A stretch of DNA of 64,000 nt, taken from positions 434,001-498,000 of the forward strand of contig NZ_JADEWH010000001.1 in NCBI RefSeq assembly GCF_015207755.1, written 5' to 3'. The notes beneath the pieces were generated by a model. That model searched no databases, was not told the origin of the DNA, and saw nothing but the letters and a program-made list of their open reading frames with translations. Positions 28,841 through 40,481 of the stretch are shown here, one piece after another. The first letter of the stretch is position 1; each line of letters opens with the position of its first letter. Both the position numbers and the translations under genes were made by a program. Source of the stretch: Nodularia sp. LEGE 06071 (lineage in GTDB: Bacteria; Cyanobacteriota; Cyanobacteriia; Cyanobacteriales; Nostocaceae).

Positions 28841-28957
28841 ATGGTTCCTGAAGATGACAAACCCCCAGATTTATCTGTGGAATCAATCGAAAATCCTCGC
28901 ACTCGCTGCGTAGGCTTCGCTAAACTAAATCTAAAATTCGACGCGTTAACTCGCTAA
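28841..28957 (+). CDS. Tiny ORF or gene remnant after gun4
   Basis: A 38-codon frame, MVPEDDKPPDLSVESIENP at the start, preceded by AAGGAG with good spacing. The last third comes from a dispersed repeat (CGCACTCGCTGCGTAGGCTT type), so a longer small gene may have been cut by a repeat insertion. The rest of the 378-base gap to the next gene holds AAAGTCA and AAATCTA tandem units and no other support for coding. Confidence 0.35.
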   Translation: MVPEDDKPPDLSVESIENPRTRCVGFAKLNLKFDALTR

Positions 28958-29180
28958 CGCTTCTCTATCAAGCCCCTAGTACCGCCGTGAAGTCAAAAGT
29001 CAAAAGTCAAAAGTCAAAAAGCTTATAAAATGGGCTTTTCATGGATTTTGAATGGTCTGTTTATTTACGCCAACTTGTACTAGATTTATCTGTAGTGTCA
29101 ATCTAAAATCTAAAATCCAAAATCCAAAATTCTTGGACTGGGCTTGATCCGCAGCAAAAGTTAAAATTTCATATCGGCTT

Positions 29181-30284
<1,104 letters not shown>

Positions 30285-30430
30285 TGGCGATCGCTCCGAA
30301 GTCCAAGCTCAAACCCTTTTGGTGTCTAAGTTGGATTATCCGTTTCAAGTGAGGTACAAGCAGTCATAATTAAACGCAGATGGACGCAGATAAACGCAGA
30401 TAATTTTGTCCTGTATTAGAGTAGGAAATG

Positions 30431-31315
30431 CTATACAAGTTTAAATCCTGTAGCATTCAGGATTTCCCTGTCGCCTTGCTTGACAATCAGGGTGGGAGAA
30501 GCAGTCCCATCTTCTGTAATCGGTTGAGACAAAATGTATCGATAATTTCCATTCACCCAACCCATAACACATTCACCATTGCGACAGCTAACTTTACCAC
30601 CTGTTAAGTCTATACAGTTGCCTTGAGAATCACATCCTTTATAAGTCAGATTTCCCGTATTGTTCACCCCTGTCCAAGAGTTTCTGTTACCAATAGTGAT
30701 TTTCCACTGACCATTACTGTAAGTTGATGAATTACTGGCTTGGGGTTTAGTGGGTGATTGTTCCCCCAAAATTTCCATCTGAGAAATTATCGATTCTTGA
30801 CGACTTTTACCGCAGGGTTCAATACTTTCGCAATCATTTAATGATGCGATTTTATAAGAGGCGCGTACCTTCTGATTTAAATATTTTTCTGATTCTGCAC
30901 AAATTTCAAAGGATGCGCTGACCCGATGTTCTTTTCCCTGTTCATCTACTAGAGTGGCGTAGCAGATAATATCACCCGTGACTAACTCTTTAACAATACC
31001 AATTTTGGGTTGATTGTTGGCAACTGGTTGAGTTTTACTATTATTAGCTTGATTACTATTGGCAGTTTTATTGACTACCTCCGTTGTCTTTTTTGTACTT
31101 TTATTATCTACATTAGCAGTTGCGGTTGAACTCTTGGGAGTAGATGGTGTAGTTTCATTAGCAGTTACCGTTGAATTCTCTGGTTGAGATTCCGTTTGAA
31201 TGGTTTCTACAGTATTAGTGTTAGTTTCCTTCCCAGCATCAATTGAGGGATGACCACAACTTGTAATCAAGATTGAGGAAACAATTAAGGCAATTGTAGG
31301 GATTAACTTGTTCAT
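30431..31315 (-). CDS. Putative lipoprotein with low-complexity linker
   Basis: A 294-residue secreted protein. A signal peptide with a lipobox ends ILITSC at about residue 20, predicting a lipid-anchored product. Residues 25-105 are a Thr/Asn/Ser-rich linker. The globular part (about 105-294) contains several Cys (GDIICYATLV, CESIEPCGKS, KGCDSQGNCIDLTGGKVSCRNGECVMGWVNGNY). These could form disulfides in the periplasm. I do not recognise the domain. It is monocistronic and leftward, facing away from the ABC gene. Confidence 0.6.
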   Translation of the reverse strand: MNKLIPTIALIVSSILITSCGHPSIDAGKETNTNTVETIQTESQPENSTVTANETTPSTPKSSTATANVDNKSTKKTTEVVNKTANSNQANNSKTQPVANNQPKIGIVKELVTGDIICYATLVDEQGKEHRVSASFEICAESEKYLNQKVRASYKIASLNDCESIEPCGKSRQESIISQMEILGEQSPTKPQASNSSTYSNGQWKITIGNRNSWTGVNNTGNLTYKGCDSQGNCIDLTGGKVSCRNGECVMGWVNGNYRYILSQPITEDGTASPTLIVKQGDREILNATGFKLV

Positions 31316-31445
31316 ATATTTTTAAGAATCTAAATATTACTCATTTGACTGTTGATGTAGATTAACTACAGCCTGCGCTTCCAGAATTTCGCACTGAATC
31401 CCTAGAAAATTAATAAAAGTTTTATCCAAAAATTGTAGCCAGTAG

Positions 31446-31472
31446 GGTGGGTTAGCGACAGCGTAACCCACC
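31446..31472. repeat. Interspersed palindrome, same family as 23572
   Basis: A 27-base palindrome with arms GGTGGGTTA and TAACCCACC, identical to the unit at 23572-23598. It sits in the gap between mtnA and the lipoprotein gene. Confidence 0.9.
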
Positions 31473-31548
31473 ACAATCCAGAAATTTATGCTTTTTTCAG
31501 GCTAAAACTTGGGGATTTTGGGATTTGCAAGTCCCTCAAGCCGGATTT

Positions 31549-32592
31549 CTATATTACTAGCTGAGGCTGAGATTGTGGCAACTCACCAGGAGCAAATGCC
31601 CCATTTTCGGTAATGATAGCTGTAATTAACTCAGCCGGGGTAACATCAAATGCAGGGTTGTAAAAATCAACACCCGACGGTGTGAGTATAGTATCACCTA
31701 CTTGGTAGATTTCCATCGGGTCACGCTCTTCAATGGGAATCTGACTACCATCAGCTAAGGCAAAATCAACGGTAGAAAAGGGAGCTGCCACGAAGAAAGG
31801 GATATCATGGGCTTTAGCTGCGATCGCTAAACTATAAGTCCCAATTTTATTCGCAGCATCGCCATTAGCAGCAATCCGGTCAGCACCCACAACCACAGCA
31901 TGAATTAAATTCTGTTTCATACAATGGGCTGCCATACTATCAGTAATTACAGTCACCGGAATACCTTCTTGAACACATTCCCAAGCCGTGAGTTTTGCCC
32001 CTTGCAAACGAGGACGAGTTTCGTCAGCAAATACACGTTCTAAACGTCCTTCCCGCCAAGCCGAACGCACAACACCCAATGCTGTACCGTAACCAGCAGT
32101 AGCTAAAGCCCCAGCATTGCAGTGAGTCAGAATTGTCAGCTTTTGAGGAGTCGTAGGTAATGCAGCCAAACCATGATCACCAATAGCCTGACAGGTTTGT
32201 AAATCTTCAGCATGAATGGCTTGGGCTGTCTGCAAAAGATTCTGTTTAATTTCTGCCACAGTTCCCAAAGTTTCATAAGCAGTTTTCATCATCCGGCTAA
32301 TAGCCCAAAATAAATTAACTGCTGTCGGGCGAGTAGAACGCAATAACTCGGCGACCTCTTCTAAAGCTGATAAAAACTCATGGTGATTTTCCGCCTCAAT
32401 TTCCCTCGCACCCAGATACATACCATAAGCCGCAGCCACACCAATAGCCGGCGCACCGCGGACAATCATCGTTTTAATCGCCCGTGCCATATCTTCACAG
32501 CGGTGAATTTGCACAGAAGTATACTCACCAGGTAAGCGAGTTTGGTCAATGAGAGAAACAGAATCATTTTGCCAAATAACCGGGTAAAGCAT
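31549..32592 (-). CDS. mtnA: Methylthioribose-1-phosphate isomerase MtnA
   Basis: A 347-residue isomerase of the methionine salvage pathway, converting methylthioribose-1-phosphate to methylthioribulose-1-phosphate. The catalytic Cys is in [16 protein letters not shown] and the catalytic Asp in [22 protein letters not shown] chose the ATG at 32592 ([21 protein letters not shown]). The longer frame to 32718 would begin in a dispersed repeat (GCGTCTCTGCGCCTCTGCGT) and overlap the antiporter gene. No other methionine-salvage gene is adjacent. Confidence 0.94.
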   Translation of the reverse strand: MLYPVIWQNDSVSLIDQTRLPGEYTSVQIHRCEDMARAIKTMIVRGAPAIGVAAAYGMYLGAREIEAENHHEFLSALEEVAELLRSTRPTAVNLFWAISRMMKTAYETLGTVAEIKQNLLQTAQAIHAEDLQTCQAIGDHGLAALPTTPQKLTILTHCNAGALATAGYGTALGVVRSAWREGRLERVFADETRPRLQGAKLTAWECVQEGIPVTVITDSMAAHCMKQNLIHAVVVGADRIAANGDAANKIGTYSLAIAAKAHDIPFFVAAPFSTVDFALADGSQIPIEERDPMEIYQVGDTILTPSGVDFYNPAFDVTPAELITAIITENGAFAPGELPQSQPQLVI

Positions 32593-32698
32593 TGGAAAAA
32601 CAGGGTAAATGTATAAAACAGTTTTATGTACTGAGAGACTCAACTCTTCTCTTCCTCTCTGCGTCTCTGCGCCTCTGCGTGCAATAAAACTCACCTTT

Positions 32699-34708
32699 TT
32701 ACTGCGGAAAATAAGCAATAATCATCGCCACTTCGGCATGACTACGAGCGATCGCTTCCGGTGCATGACCCAGAAGTGAGAAAAGCTGAGTTTTCTGCTC
32801 CACAGTACCATTTAACACCAGCAAGTCGTTAGTTTTGAGTAATCGAGAAACTTGCCGCACAAAATTACCTCGTACCTTGAGAATAGGCGTGTCTGGTGGT
32901 AATTCCAGATCAGTAAGTTCAACAGTTGCTCCTCTGACTGCAACCACGTGTAACAGTTGTAGCGATGCTTTCAGTTCTATGGCCAGACTTTTGGCTAATT
33001 GGATACTTTGCTTAAAAGAACTAGCGTAAGTTTGCTGAGTGGTGAAAGCCAGAAAGACGCGCCCTGTATGCTCGATTGGTAATGGAAATCGACTGACTAA
33101 AACTGGTACGGAACTGCGATTGACAATTTTGTCAATCACACCGCCAAATAAATTTTCCTGATAAGTAGAGTAACCCTTCCAACCGCAGACAATCACACTC
33201 GCTTGTTTTTCTTCGGCGACGCGAGCGATACCCTTATCAATTGATTCATCAATGCGACCAATGGGCGTAACATTGGTGACAGATGCATGGGCAATCATTT
33301 CCGCCGTCGATAATAATTGGCTTTGTCTAGATTTATCCTCTGGGGAAATGGCGGAATTTTGTTCCAGTAAAATGTGCAGGGGTAGGAGAGTTCCTTGAGC
33401 GGATTTTGCCAAAATAATCGCCAACTTTAGGAGATTATCTTCAGTACTGGGGTTAGCAACTGGGACTAAAACGCGATCGCCTATGTTTGCTGAATTTGGG
33501 TTTTGAGTCGTGACTTCTCCGGGCTTGATTTTTTGTCCCCATTGCGCTGTTACCCAAGGTGAAGCCACACAGGTAACTAAAATCATGGCAATAGTCCCAT
33601 TGACAGTCAATTGGTCAACTAACTCAATATTAAAAGCAACAGTAATCGCCGCTAGAGTCGAAGCAGCTTGAGCTACTGATAGCCCAAACATCACCATAAT
33701 ATTGTCAAAATTCAAGCCAAATAATTTACCTGCACCCCAAGCCGGAATAAACTTGGCAATAATCGCCACAAACACCATCACACCTGAGACTAGCAGCGCT
33801 CGCGGTTCTTGAAACAAAATGCTGGGATTGACCAACATCCCTACAGAAATCAGGAAAAATGGCACAAACAGCGTATTGCCGATAAATTGAATCCGATTCA
33901 TTAAGGGGCTAAGTTGCGGTATCAGTTGGGTAATGGCAACTCCCGCTAAAAAAGCCCCAATAATTGGCTCAATTTGGACTAATTGTGCGCCGTAGGAAAC
34001 GACAAACAAAGAAGCTAAAACAAAGGTAAACTCTGCCCCTTCATCGTGTCCAAAGCGCTGAAAAAACCAGCGTCCCAGGCGAGGTAATCCCCACAGGATC
34101 AGGAAGGTATAGATGATCAGTGAGGGAATCAGGAATAGCCAAAACTGTAAAGTTAAATTGCCTTCATGCGCTCTCACCACCACAGCTAACACTAAAAGAG
34201 CCAAAATATTGGTGATTAATGTCCCTCCCAGAATGGTAGTCATCACCTGCGATCGCATAATTCCCAGTTTGCTGGCGACAGGTAATGCTAGCAAGGTATG
34301 AGAGGCGAAACAGGATGCAACCAGAACAGCAGGCAATAAATCGTAGCCAATAGCCATCATGGCAGCAGTACCCAATGCCATCGGGGCGAGAAAAGTAGCG
34401 AATCCAAAAATCACCGCCTTATCAGCGTTATATTTCATGTCATCCAGGCTAGTTTCTAGTCCCGCCATGAACATGAGAAATAATAAACCGACTGTACCCA
34501 GGAGTATAATTGTGCTATCTCGTGCCAATAATCCCAGTCCATTTGGCCCGACTACGACCCCAGCCAAAATTAATCCCACAATCCCCGGTAGGCGAATTTT
34601 CTCAAATAGCAGGGGAGCAATGAGCATAATCCCCAAAATCATCAAAAATACTGGTACTGGGTCTTTAATGGGTGTTGATATGAGGGTAGTCATTAATAAA
34701 TTAGTCAT
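32699..34708 (-). CDS. CPA2-type cation:proton antiporter with C-terminal USP domains
   Basis: A 669-residue membrane protein. About 12-13 hydrophobic helices span residues 18-400 (for example [18 protein letters not shown] and [19 protein letters not shown]). They carry the Na+/H+ exchanger family pattern with [20 protein letters not shown]. The C-terminal 260 residues are soluble and look like two universal-stress-protein domains ([26 protein letters not shown], then [11 protein letters not shown] and [10 protein letters not shown]). It exchanges Na+ or K+ for H+ across a membrane; the ion is not determined. The USP part suggests nucleotide-sensitive regulation, which is inference. Confidence 0.9.
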   Translation of the reverse strand: MTNLLMTTLISTPIKDPVPVFLMILGIMLIAPLLFEKIRLPGIVGLILAGVVVGPNGLGLLARDSTIILLGTVGLLFLMFMAGLETSLDDMKYNADKAVIFGFATFLAPMALGTAAMMAIGYDLLPAVLVASCFASHTLLALPVASKLGIMRSQVMTTILGGTLITNILALLVLAVVVRAHEGNLTLQFWLFLIPSLIIYTFLILWGLPRLGRWFFQRFGHDEGAEFTFVLASLFVVSYGAQLVQIEPIIGAFLAGVAITQLIPQLSPLMNRIQFIGNTLFVPFFLISVGMLVNPSILFQEPRALLVSGVMVFVAIIAKFIPAWGAGKLFGLNFDNIMVMFGLSVAQAASTLAAITVAFNIELVDQLTVNGTIAMILVTCVASPWVTAQWGQKIKPGEVTTQNPNSANIGDRVLVPVANPSTEDNLLKLAIILAKSAQGTLLPLHILLEQNSAISPEDKSRQSQLLSTAEMIAHASVTNVTPIGRIDESIDKGIARVAEEKQASVIVCGWKGYSTYQENLFGGVIDKIVNRSSVPVLVSRFPLPIEHTGRVFLAFTTQQTYASSFKQSIQLAKSLAIELKASLQLLHVVAVRGATVELTDLELPPDTPILKVRGNFVRQVSRLLKTNDLLVLNGTVEQKTQLFSLLGHAPEAIARSHAEVAMIIAYFPQ

Positions 34709-35047
34709 ATCCTGCCCTTAAGTTGCGATATCTACGATAAGCTACGCTAACGCATCTGATTTGATAGCTATTCTTCAGGCACTATACTTAGTTGCACTGA
34801 CTCAAATATTAGTACCTTCTCAAAACTTCAAGAGTATTGACAGGAGTTGAAATATCTATTCTTTTAACTGGGATGGAGACAGGTTAATCTCTAGTGGTGG
34901 ATTAAAATTCATAGTAATCTGAATTTTACCAAGATGAAATGTGAAGTTATGATAAAGTTATTAAAATAATTTTTCAGTAAATTAACCCTGACAGTGGCGG
35001 TATCAAAATTAATAGAATAAATATACTAACTAAATCTGTATTTTTCT
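34709..35047. other. Intergenic region, divergent promoters only
   Basis: About 340 AT-rich bases between the leftward antiporter gene and the rightward small secreted protein. No coding frame, hairpin terminator or known RNA was recognised. Promoters for both genes are expected here. Confidence 0.5.
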
Positions 35048-35434
35048 ATGAGATTTTACTCTCAGTCCTTGGCATTTTTAACTTATTCTTGGGGATTATT
35101 CACAATTAGTTTTGCTATGTCCCTGCCGGCTCAAGCATCAATTGTCTGTGAACCAGGAACAATTATTAATCATGCCAACAACTCATTAGCCGCTTGTAAC
35201 CTTGGTCAAGATATGACCTTGCAGTTGTCTAGTTCTAGTTCAGGTATATCTAATTTTCCTTGTCGAGCCAAAAGTTATATCTCTTTTGATGATAAAGGAC
35301 AATTTAAAAGTTGCCAGCTTGCAGAAGATATAGAAATTAGACAAGGTAACTCAATAACCAAATGCCTAGCAGAATATAGAGTAAATGTTTCAGTTTTAAC
35401 TAATGGGACTTTATCCATTAATTGTAGTCCTTAG
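35048..35434 (+). CDS. Small secreted hypothetical protein
   Basis: A 128-residue protein with a clear Sec signal peptide: a basic start, a hydrophobic core FLTYSWGLFTISFAMSL and a PAQA cleavage site near residue 30. The mature part has several cysteines (IVCEPGTII, SLAACNLG, FPCRAKSY, SCQLAED, TKCLAEY, INCSP), suggesting disulfides outside the cytoplasm. I do not recognise the family. It stands alone, converging with the tetR gene. Confidence 0.6.
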   Translation: MRFYSQSLAFLTYSWGLFTISFAMSLPAQASIVCEPGTIINHANNSLAACNLGQDMTLQLSSSSSGISNFPCRAKSYISFDDKGQFKSCQLAEDIEIRQGNSITKCLAEYRVNVSVLTNGTLSINCSP

Positions 35435-35483
35435 ACACTATCTCAAAACTGATTTGCCTAACATTGGCGTAGGAAGATGTGTA

Positions 35484-36071
35484 CTAGACTACTGCATTTT
35501 GCAAAACAAGATTTAAGCAACGACGAACGTGTACTTCCCAAAAGTTAGTTGTAGGGGGAAAAATTAGTGTGTACAGCATTACACCACTCATAATGTCAAA
35601 TACTAGATCGGAATCGATCTCAGGTTGAACTTCATTTCTTGCTTTTGCCCGTTCCAAGACAATCGTAAAAGCCTGTCGCCGAGGTTGTAAGTATTTTGTC
35701 CAGTAAATTTGAGCAAACTGAGAATTACTGGACGCACTACTAATAATCATGGCAACCGTTTGTCGCCCCAGGGGACTGAGTGTAATTTGTGATGCGTTCT
35801 CGATCAGCGCATCAATATCCCCCCACAAGTTGCCCGTATTCGGAATCACAACCTCTTCTCGCATATTTTCGATGGCATCAGCCATCAACTCTTCTTTACT
35901 TGCGTAACGGCGGTAGATGGTTGTTTTGCCAACTCCAGCACGAGCCGCAATTGCTTCAATACTCATGGCATCAAACCCAATTTCTGCCAACAACGCTAAT
36001 GTTGCTTGCAAGATGGCTTGATGTGATTCGACACTGCGAGGTCTTCCCGGCTTTTTGTCAATTTTGCTCAT
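35484..36071 (-). CDS. TetR-family transcriptional regulator
   Basis: A 195-residue TetR-type repressor. The N-terminal HTH runs about residues 15-60: ILQATLALLAEIGFDAMSIE, then AIAARAGVGKTTIYRRYASK. A helical ligand-binding domain follows. It is divergent from a cytochrome P450 gene with only 56 bases between the starts. A palindrome in that gap fits a TetR operator. It most likely represses itself and the P450 gene until a small hydrophobic ligand, perhaps a P450 substrate, is bound. The ligand is unknown. Confidence 0.92.
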   Translation of the reverse strand: MSKIDKKPGRPRSVESHQAILQATLALLAEIGFDAMSIEAIAARAGVGKTTIYRRYASKEELMADAIENMREEVVIPNTGNLWGDIDALIENASQITLSPLGRQTVAMIISSASSNSQFAQIYWTKYLQPRRQAFTIVLERAKARNEVQPEIDSDLVFDIMSGVMLYTLIFPPTTNFWEVHVRRCLNLVLQNAVV

Positions 36072-36087
36072 AAAAGCTATTATAGTT

Positions 36088-36104
36088 TACGAAACGGTAT
36101 CGTA
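36088..36104. promoter_or_regulatory. Probable TetR operator
   Basis: TACGAAACGGTATCGTA is a 17-base imperfect palindrome with perfect outer arms TACGA/TCGTA and inner AC/GT pairs. It lies in the 56-base gap between the divergent tetR and P450 starts, where a bound repressor would block both promoters. Confidence 0.75.
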
Positions 36105-36127
36105 TCAAAATACGGAGTTAACCAAAT

Positions 36128-37489
36128 ATGAGCAGTTCTTCCACTTCCCAAACGCTGTCACTTCCCCCAGGTCATCTTGGTTTACCTCTAGTTGGAGAAT
36201 CCATTCAGTATTTAAGTGATCCAGAAGAGTTTATTGACAGACGACAGCAGAAGTACGGCAATGTCTTCAAAACTTCCCTATTTGGTCGCCCAACCATTGC
36301 TTTGATTGGAGCAGATGCCGCAAGATTTCTATTTGCCAATGATGGTCAGAAACTTGAGATGACAAACACACCCAATTTTGAGGTGTTACTTGGCGAAAAA
36401 TCCATTGGTGTTCAAATTGGTGCGGCTCACCAAGTCTTGCGTCGCCAACTGTTTCAAGCCTTTCAACCGAGAGCCTTAGAAACGTATGCGACTACGATGA
36501 CGGACATGACTCCTCACTATTTACACAAGTGGGAACAGATGGGAACGCTGACTTGGTATAACGAGTTAAAACAATACACGCTCGACATTGCTTGTCGATT
36601 ATTCATTGACGTTAGCACGAAGGTGGATGAAGAACTGGCGAACGTCTATGAAACTTGGAGTAGAGGGCTATTGACGATTCCGTTGCGTTTTCCTGGCAGT
36701 AAGTTCGAGCGGGCAGTACGAGCAAGAGAGCAACTACTCATGCAGTTTGATCAACTCATCAATCAACGTCAGCAACATCCGACCGATAAGCAAGATGTTT
36801 TAAGTATTTTGCTGATGGCAAAAGACGAGGCAGGAAATGCACTCAGCCGAGTTGAGATTAAAGACAACATTTTAGGAATGCTCATTGCAGGACATGAAAC
36901 ACTCACATCAGCACTGACTTCCCTATGTCAGCTTCTAGCTCAACATCCAACAGTATTAGAGGCGCTTCGTGTGGAACAATTACGCCTTGGTAATCCCCTA
37001 GTTCTAACCCAAAATACTTTGAAGCAAATGACTTATTTGGAACAAGTTCTAAAGGAGGTTTTAAGATTTGTCCCGCCTGTTGTTCGGAGTGGTTCCCGTC
37101 GAGTTTTAGAAGCTTGTGAATTCAGTGGATACGTGATTCCGCAGGGTTGGGATATCTATTATCAAATTCCTGAAACTCATCAAGATCCGCAGATATATAA
37201 AAATCCAGAACAATTTGACCCTGACCGCTTCTCTCCAGAACGGGCTGAGGACAAACAAAAAGTTTTCAGTCACATTCCATTTGGTGGCGGAATTAGAGAA
37301 TGCTTAGGTAAAGAGTTTGCCAGATTGGAAATGAAAATATTTGCTGCTTTGTTAGTGCGTAACTATCAATGGGAACTCCTGCCTAACCAAAATCTAGAAC
37401 GGACTGTGTTACCTTTCTCGCGTCCTCGTGATGGATTGAAGGTGAAGTTTTGGCGGTATGAAGGCGAAAGCAGCGAAAAATTGTGCTGA
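36128..37489 (+). CDS. Cytochrome P450 (CYP120-like)
   Basis: A 453-residue P450. The proline-rich start LPPGHLGLPLVGESIQYL is followed by the I-helix oxygen-binding AGHETLTS (about 257-264), the ExxR motif in LKEVLRF, and the heme loop FGGGIRECLGKEFARLE with the cysteine ligand. The pattern resembles CYP120, whose Synechocystis member hydroxylates retinoids. No membrane anchor, so soluble. It is divergent from tetR and probably controlled by it. No ferredoxin or reductase gene is adjacent. The natural substrate is unknown. Confidence 0.92.
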   Translation: MSSSSTSQTLSLPPGHLGLPLVGESIQYLSDPEEFIDRRQQKYGNVFKTSLFGRPTIALIGADAARFLFANDGQKLEMTNTPNFEVLLGEKSIGVQIGAAHQVLRRQLFQAFQPRALETYATTMTDMTPHYLHKWEQMGTLTWYNELKQYTLDIACRLFIDVSTKVDEELANVYETWSRGLLTIPLRFPGSKFERAVRAREQLLMQFDQLINQRQQHPTDKQDVLSILLMAKDEAGNALSRVEIKDNILGMLIAGHETLTSALTSLCQLLAQHPTVLEALRVEQLRLGNPLVLTQNTLKQMTYLEQVLKEVLRFVPPVVRSGSRRVLEACEFSGYVIPQGWDIYYQIPETHQDPQIYKNPEQFDPDRFSPERAEDKQKVFSHIPFGGGIRECLGKEFARLEMKIFAALLVRNYQWELLPNQNLERTVLPFSRPRDGLKVKFWRYEGESSEKLC

Positions 37490-37504
37490 TTCAGAATGAT
37501 CAAG

Positions 37505-37618
37505 ATGGATAACAGTCAAAGAATATTAGAAACGATTTGGCGAATACCAGATGCTTTGTGGATTAAGCCTGAGAGGGTGACAAAAACCTTTGAAATAAAG
37601 ACTCAGCAAGAGTTTTAA
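37505..37618 (+). CDS. Short ORF, possible transposase N-terminal remnant
   Basis: A 37-codon frame, MDNSQRILETIWRIPDALWI, then KPERVTKTFEIKTQQEF. The segment ILETIWRIPDALW resembles the opening of IS5-type transposases from cyanobacteria, but only about 20 residues fit and no DDE part follows. It lies 16 bases after the P450 gene. It may also be a chance frame. Confidence 0.3.
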   Translation: MDNSQRILETIWRIPDALWIKPERVTKTFEIKTQQEF

Positions 37619-37721
37619 ACGGTTGCACCATCAAAAAATAAACCTCATAAAGAGATGGTATTAGTAATTTGCTCAATTAAACATCAACCGAATGGAAAGA
37701 TGTATCTTCCATCATCCTTGT

Positions 37722-37745
37722 AGGGACAATTGATGAATTGTCCCT
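37722..37745. terminator. Hairpin between convergent P450 and dxs genes
   Basis: A perfect 10-bp stem AGGGACAATT/AATTGTCCCT with a GATG loop, followed on the plus strand by TATTTTG. It lies between two convergent genes and could terminate the P450 transcript, weakly because the T run is short, or both transcripts. Confidence 0.6.
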
Positions 37746-37772
37746 ATTTTGTCACCAGATGTCAAATCTTAA

Positions 37773-39680
37773 CTAGACAACAGGAGATGCTTGCTTTTGA
37801 AAGAAAGCAGTCATGACTGTTTCAGCTATTTGACGACTAGTTAAACCTAATTCCGCCTTAGATTCATCTGGTGTCGCATGATCTACCAAGATATCTGGTA
37901 TACCAATCCGCTTCACAGGAACCACGACATCAGCATCTAGTAATGCTTCCGCCACAGCCGAACCAAAACCACCCATGACACAGCCTTCTTCCAAAGTCAC
38001 AACACGGCCGATTTGCTTCGCCAAAGGCAAAATTAATTCTGTATCCAAAGGCTTGACAAAACGGGCATTAATCACTGTTGCTTGAATGCCATGTTCGCTG
38101 AGAATTTCCGCTACTTGCATACTGGGATAGACCATAGTCCCGTAGCCGATGATTAAGACATCATCGCCGTTGCGAAGAATTTCACCTTTACCAATTTCTA
38201 AAGGTTCCCAGCCTTCTTCCATCAGGGGAACACCGTAGCCGTTACCACGGGGGTAACGCATGGCAATTGGTCCACTTGTATGGTTAACGCCAGTTACTAC
38301 CATGCGTTGCAATTCGGCTTCGTCTTTGGGTGCCATCATTACCATATTGGGAATACAGCGCAGATAAGCGATGTCATACATACCTTGGTGGGTGGGACCA
38401 TCAGCACCAACAATTCCCGCCCTGTCTAAACAGAAGAACACAGGCAGGTTTTGAATACAAACATCGTGAATTATCTGGTCATAAGCCCGTTGCAGGAAGG
38501 TGGAGTAAATAGCAGCCACAGGGCGCATTCCTTCACTAGCCATCGCCGCAGCTAGGGTGATAGCGTGTTGTTCCGCAATCCCGACATCAATATATTGATT
38601 GGGTAGTTTAGCTTGGAGTTTATCTAAACCTGTTCCAGTAGCCATTGCAGCGGTAATGCCCACAATTTTGGGGTTTTGTTCCGCCAGTTTGACTAAAGTG
38701 TGGGAAAAGACTTTGGCATAAGCCGGGGGCTTGGGCTTAGTTGAGGGAACAGCTTTACCTGTGGTCAAGTTAAATGGGCTTTGGGCATGGTAGCCTACTT
38801 TGTCTAGTTCGGCGATTTCGTAGCCTTTACCTTTAACTGTAATCACATGGACTAAAACAGGCCCTGTCATTTCATGTGCTTGGTTGAAGCTAGAAATTAA
38901 TTCTTCTAGATTATGCCCATCCACTGGCCCAATATAAGTAAAACCGAGTTCTTCAAAGACTGCACCGACCTTGGGAACCGCTAAACGCTTCATTCCTTCT
39001 TTGATGCGTCCCAGTTCGGGAGACAAAGATTCACCAACAAAGGGAATTTGCTTAAACTGTTCCTCAAAATTATCTTTGATAAACTGCACGGGTGCGCTGA
39101 GACGCATTTTATTCAGGTAGCGGGGAATTGCGCCGACGTTGGGAGAGATAGACATCTCGTTGTCGTTGAGAACCACTAGCAGTTTCGTTTTAGGTAAATG
39201 TCCGGCGTGGTTGATGGCTTCCAAAGCCATTCCTCCAGTTAAAGCACCATCACCAATTACGGCTACTGATTTAAATTTTTCTCCTTTCAATTCTCCCGCT
39301 AAAGCCATACCCAATGCTGCGGAAATACTGGTAGAAGCGTGTCCGGCACCAAAGTGATCGAATTTGCTTTCACACCGCTTGAGATAACCAGCAACTCCGG
39401 CTTTTTGTCTGAGGGTATGAAAGTCGTTGTAGCGTCCTGTCAGGAGTTTGTGGGGATAAGCTTGATGTCCCACATCCCAAATGACTTTATCCCGATCCAA
39501 ATCCAGTGTCTGGTAAAGCCCTAGTGTTAATTCTACAACTCCCAAACCAGGCCCCAGATGTCCTCCACTTGTGGCTACGGTTTGTAGGTGCTTGTCTCGA
39601 ATTTGACGGGCGATTTGTTGCAATTGTCGGATCGACAAACCATGCAACTGGTTAGGATGGGTGATTTCACTCAGATGCAT
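37773..39680 (-). CDS. dxs: 1-deoxy-D-xylulose-5-phosphate synthase
   Basis: A 635-residue thiamine-diphosphate enzyme making DXP from pyruvate and glyceraldehyde-3-phosphate, the first step of the MEP isoprenoid pathway. Motifs: [16 protein letters not shown] near the start, TPP-binding [18 protein letters not shown] followed by [27 protein letters not shown], and the transketolase-type pyrimidine domain with [18 protein letters not shown]-terminal [11 protein letters not shown] is typical. The length is standard. It is monocistronic. Confidence 0.96.
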   Translation of the reverse strand: MHLSEITHPNQLHGLSIRQLQQIARQIRDKHLQTVATSGGHLGPGLGVVELTLGLYQTLDLDRDKVIWDVGHQAYPHKLLTGRYNDFHTLRQKAGVAGYLKRCESKFDHFGAGHASTSISAALGMALAGELKGEKFKSVAVIGDGALTGGMALEAINHAGHLPKTKLLVVLNDNEMSISPNVGAIPRYLNKMRLSAPVQFIKDNFEEQFKQIPFVGESLSPELGRIKEGMKRLAVPKVGAVFEELGFTYIGPVDGHNLEELISSFNQAHEMTGPVLVHVITVKGKGYEIAELDKVGYHAQSPFNLTTGKAVPSTKPKPPAYAKVFSHTLVKLAEQNPKIVGITAAMATGTGLDKLQAKLPNQYIDVGIAEQHAITLAAAMASEGMRPVAAIYSTFLQRAYDQIIHDVCIQNLPVFFCLDRAGIVGADGPTHQGMYDIAYLRCIPNMVMMAPKDEAELQRMVVTGVNHTSGPIAMRYPRGNGYGVPLMEEGWEPLEIGKGEILRNGDDVLIIGYGTMVYPSMQVAEILSEHGIQATVINARFVKPLDTELILPLAKQIGRVVTLEEGCVMGGFGSAVAEALLDADVVVPVKRIGIPDILVDHATPDESKAELGLTSRQIAETVMTAFFQKQASPVV

Positions 39681-39767
39681 ATTATAGGGTGTTCCTCTCT
39701 AAACTCTACTTCTAACATTCTTTGATTTTCCCACGGTCGGGATGCTTCTAAAATTATCCGCTTCCCT

Positions 39768-40481
39768 TTAAAGTGATTCAGGGCTACGAGTAACGCCAGG
39801 AACTACTGGCATTTTTGGTTGTGGTTGCTGCCTTTGTAAATATTGACTCAACAGATACGCCATGTCTCCACGGGTCATTGGCCGTAATGGGGAAATGTTA
39901 TTTTGGGCATCTGTGTTAATAAATCCTTCCGCAACTACTGTGGCGATCGCTCTTCTAGCCCATACTGGAATTGATGCTGCATCTGGATGCGGATCAAGTA
40001 TTTCGTTTACGGTGTCATCACCAAACTGAAATACACCATAGGCTTGGGCAAAAATCGCCAAACCTTCTGCCCTTGTCACTCTTTGATTAGGGAAGAATAA
40101 ATTGCCCCGATATCCTTTCATAATATCCGTTTTTAAAACTGCCTGAATCTCATTAAATGCCCAATGGGAAGGGGGAACATCTGGCACTATTTTAGATTCT
40201 TGGTTTTTAACGGCTTCGCGTTGATCGAGGTTAAATGCTTTCACCAAAATTGCAGCTAATTCTGCCCGACTAATCATCCTTTCTGGATAAAAGTTACCAT
40301 CAGGTGAATTCGTCATTAATTTAGCTGTAATTACCTGTTGGATTGCTTCAGATTGCAATGCTTCACTAGGTTCTAGCGCTCTAGCAACACTTAATGTCAG
40401 GTTTTGCAGTAGTAATACTAAGGAAAGAGTACCTAGCAACTTTCGCATATTGATCATGATGGTGATTTTGCTATTCTGCAT
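39768..40481 (-). CDS. S-layer-homology (SLH) domain protein
   Basis: A 237-residue exported protein. The N-terminal hydrophobic stretch LLGTLSLVLLLQNLTLSVARA is a signal peptide. At least two clear SLH-type units follow: NFYPERMISRAELAAILVKAF with VPDVPPSHWAFNEIQAVLKTDIMKGYRGNLF, and FFPNQRVTRAEGLAIFAQAYGV with PVWARRAIATVVAEGFI. A third starts at NISPLRPMTRGDMAYLLSQYL. SLH repeats bind cell-wall polysaccharide in the periplasm. The product is short, with no porin-like domain, so it may be a small wall-linked protein. Confidence 0.85.
   Translation of the reverse strand: MQNSKITIMINMRKLLGTLSLVLLLQNLTLSVARALEPSEALQSEAIQQVITAKLMTNSPDGNFYPERMISRAELAAILVKAFNLDQREAVKNQESKIVPDVPPSHWAFNEIQAVLKTDIMKGYRGNLFFPNQRVTRAEGLAIFAQAYGVFQFGDDTVNEILDPHPDAASIPVWARRAIATVVAEGFINTDAQNNISPLRPMTRGDMAYLLSQYLQRQQPQPKMPVVPGVTRSPESL

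Noticed and set aside
32593-32718. Longer mtnA frame
   Set aside because: The extra 42 codons come from a dispersed repeat and overlap the antiporter gene. The family start is at 32592.
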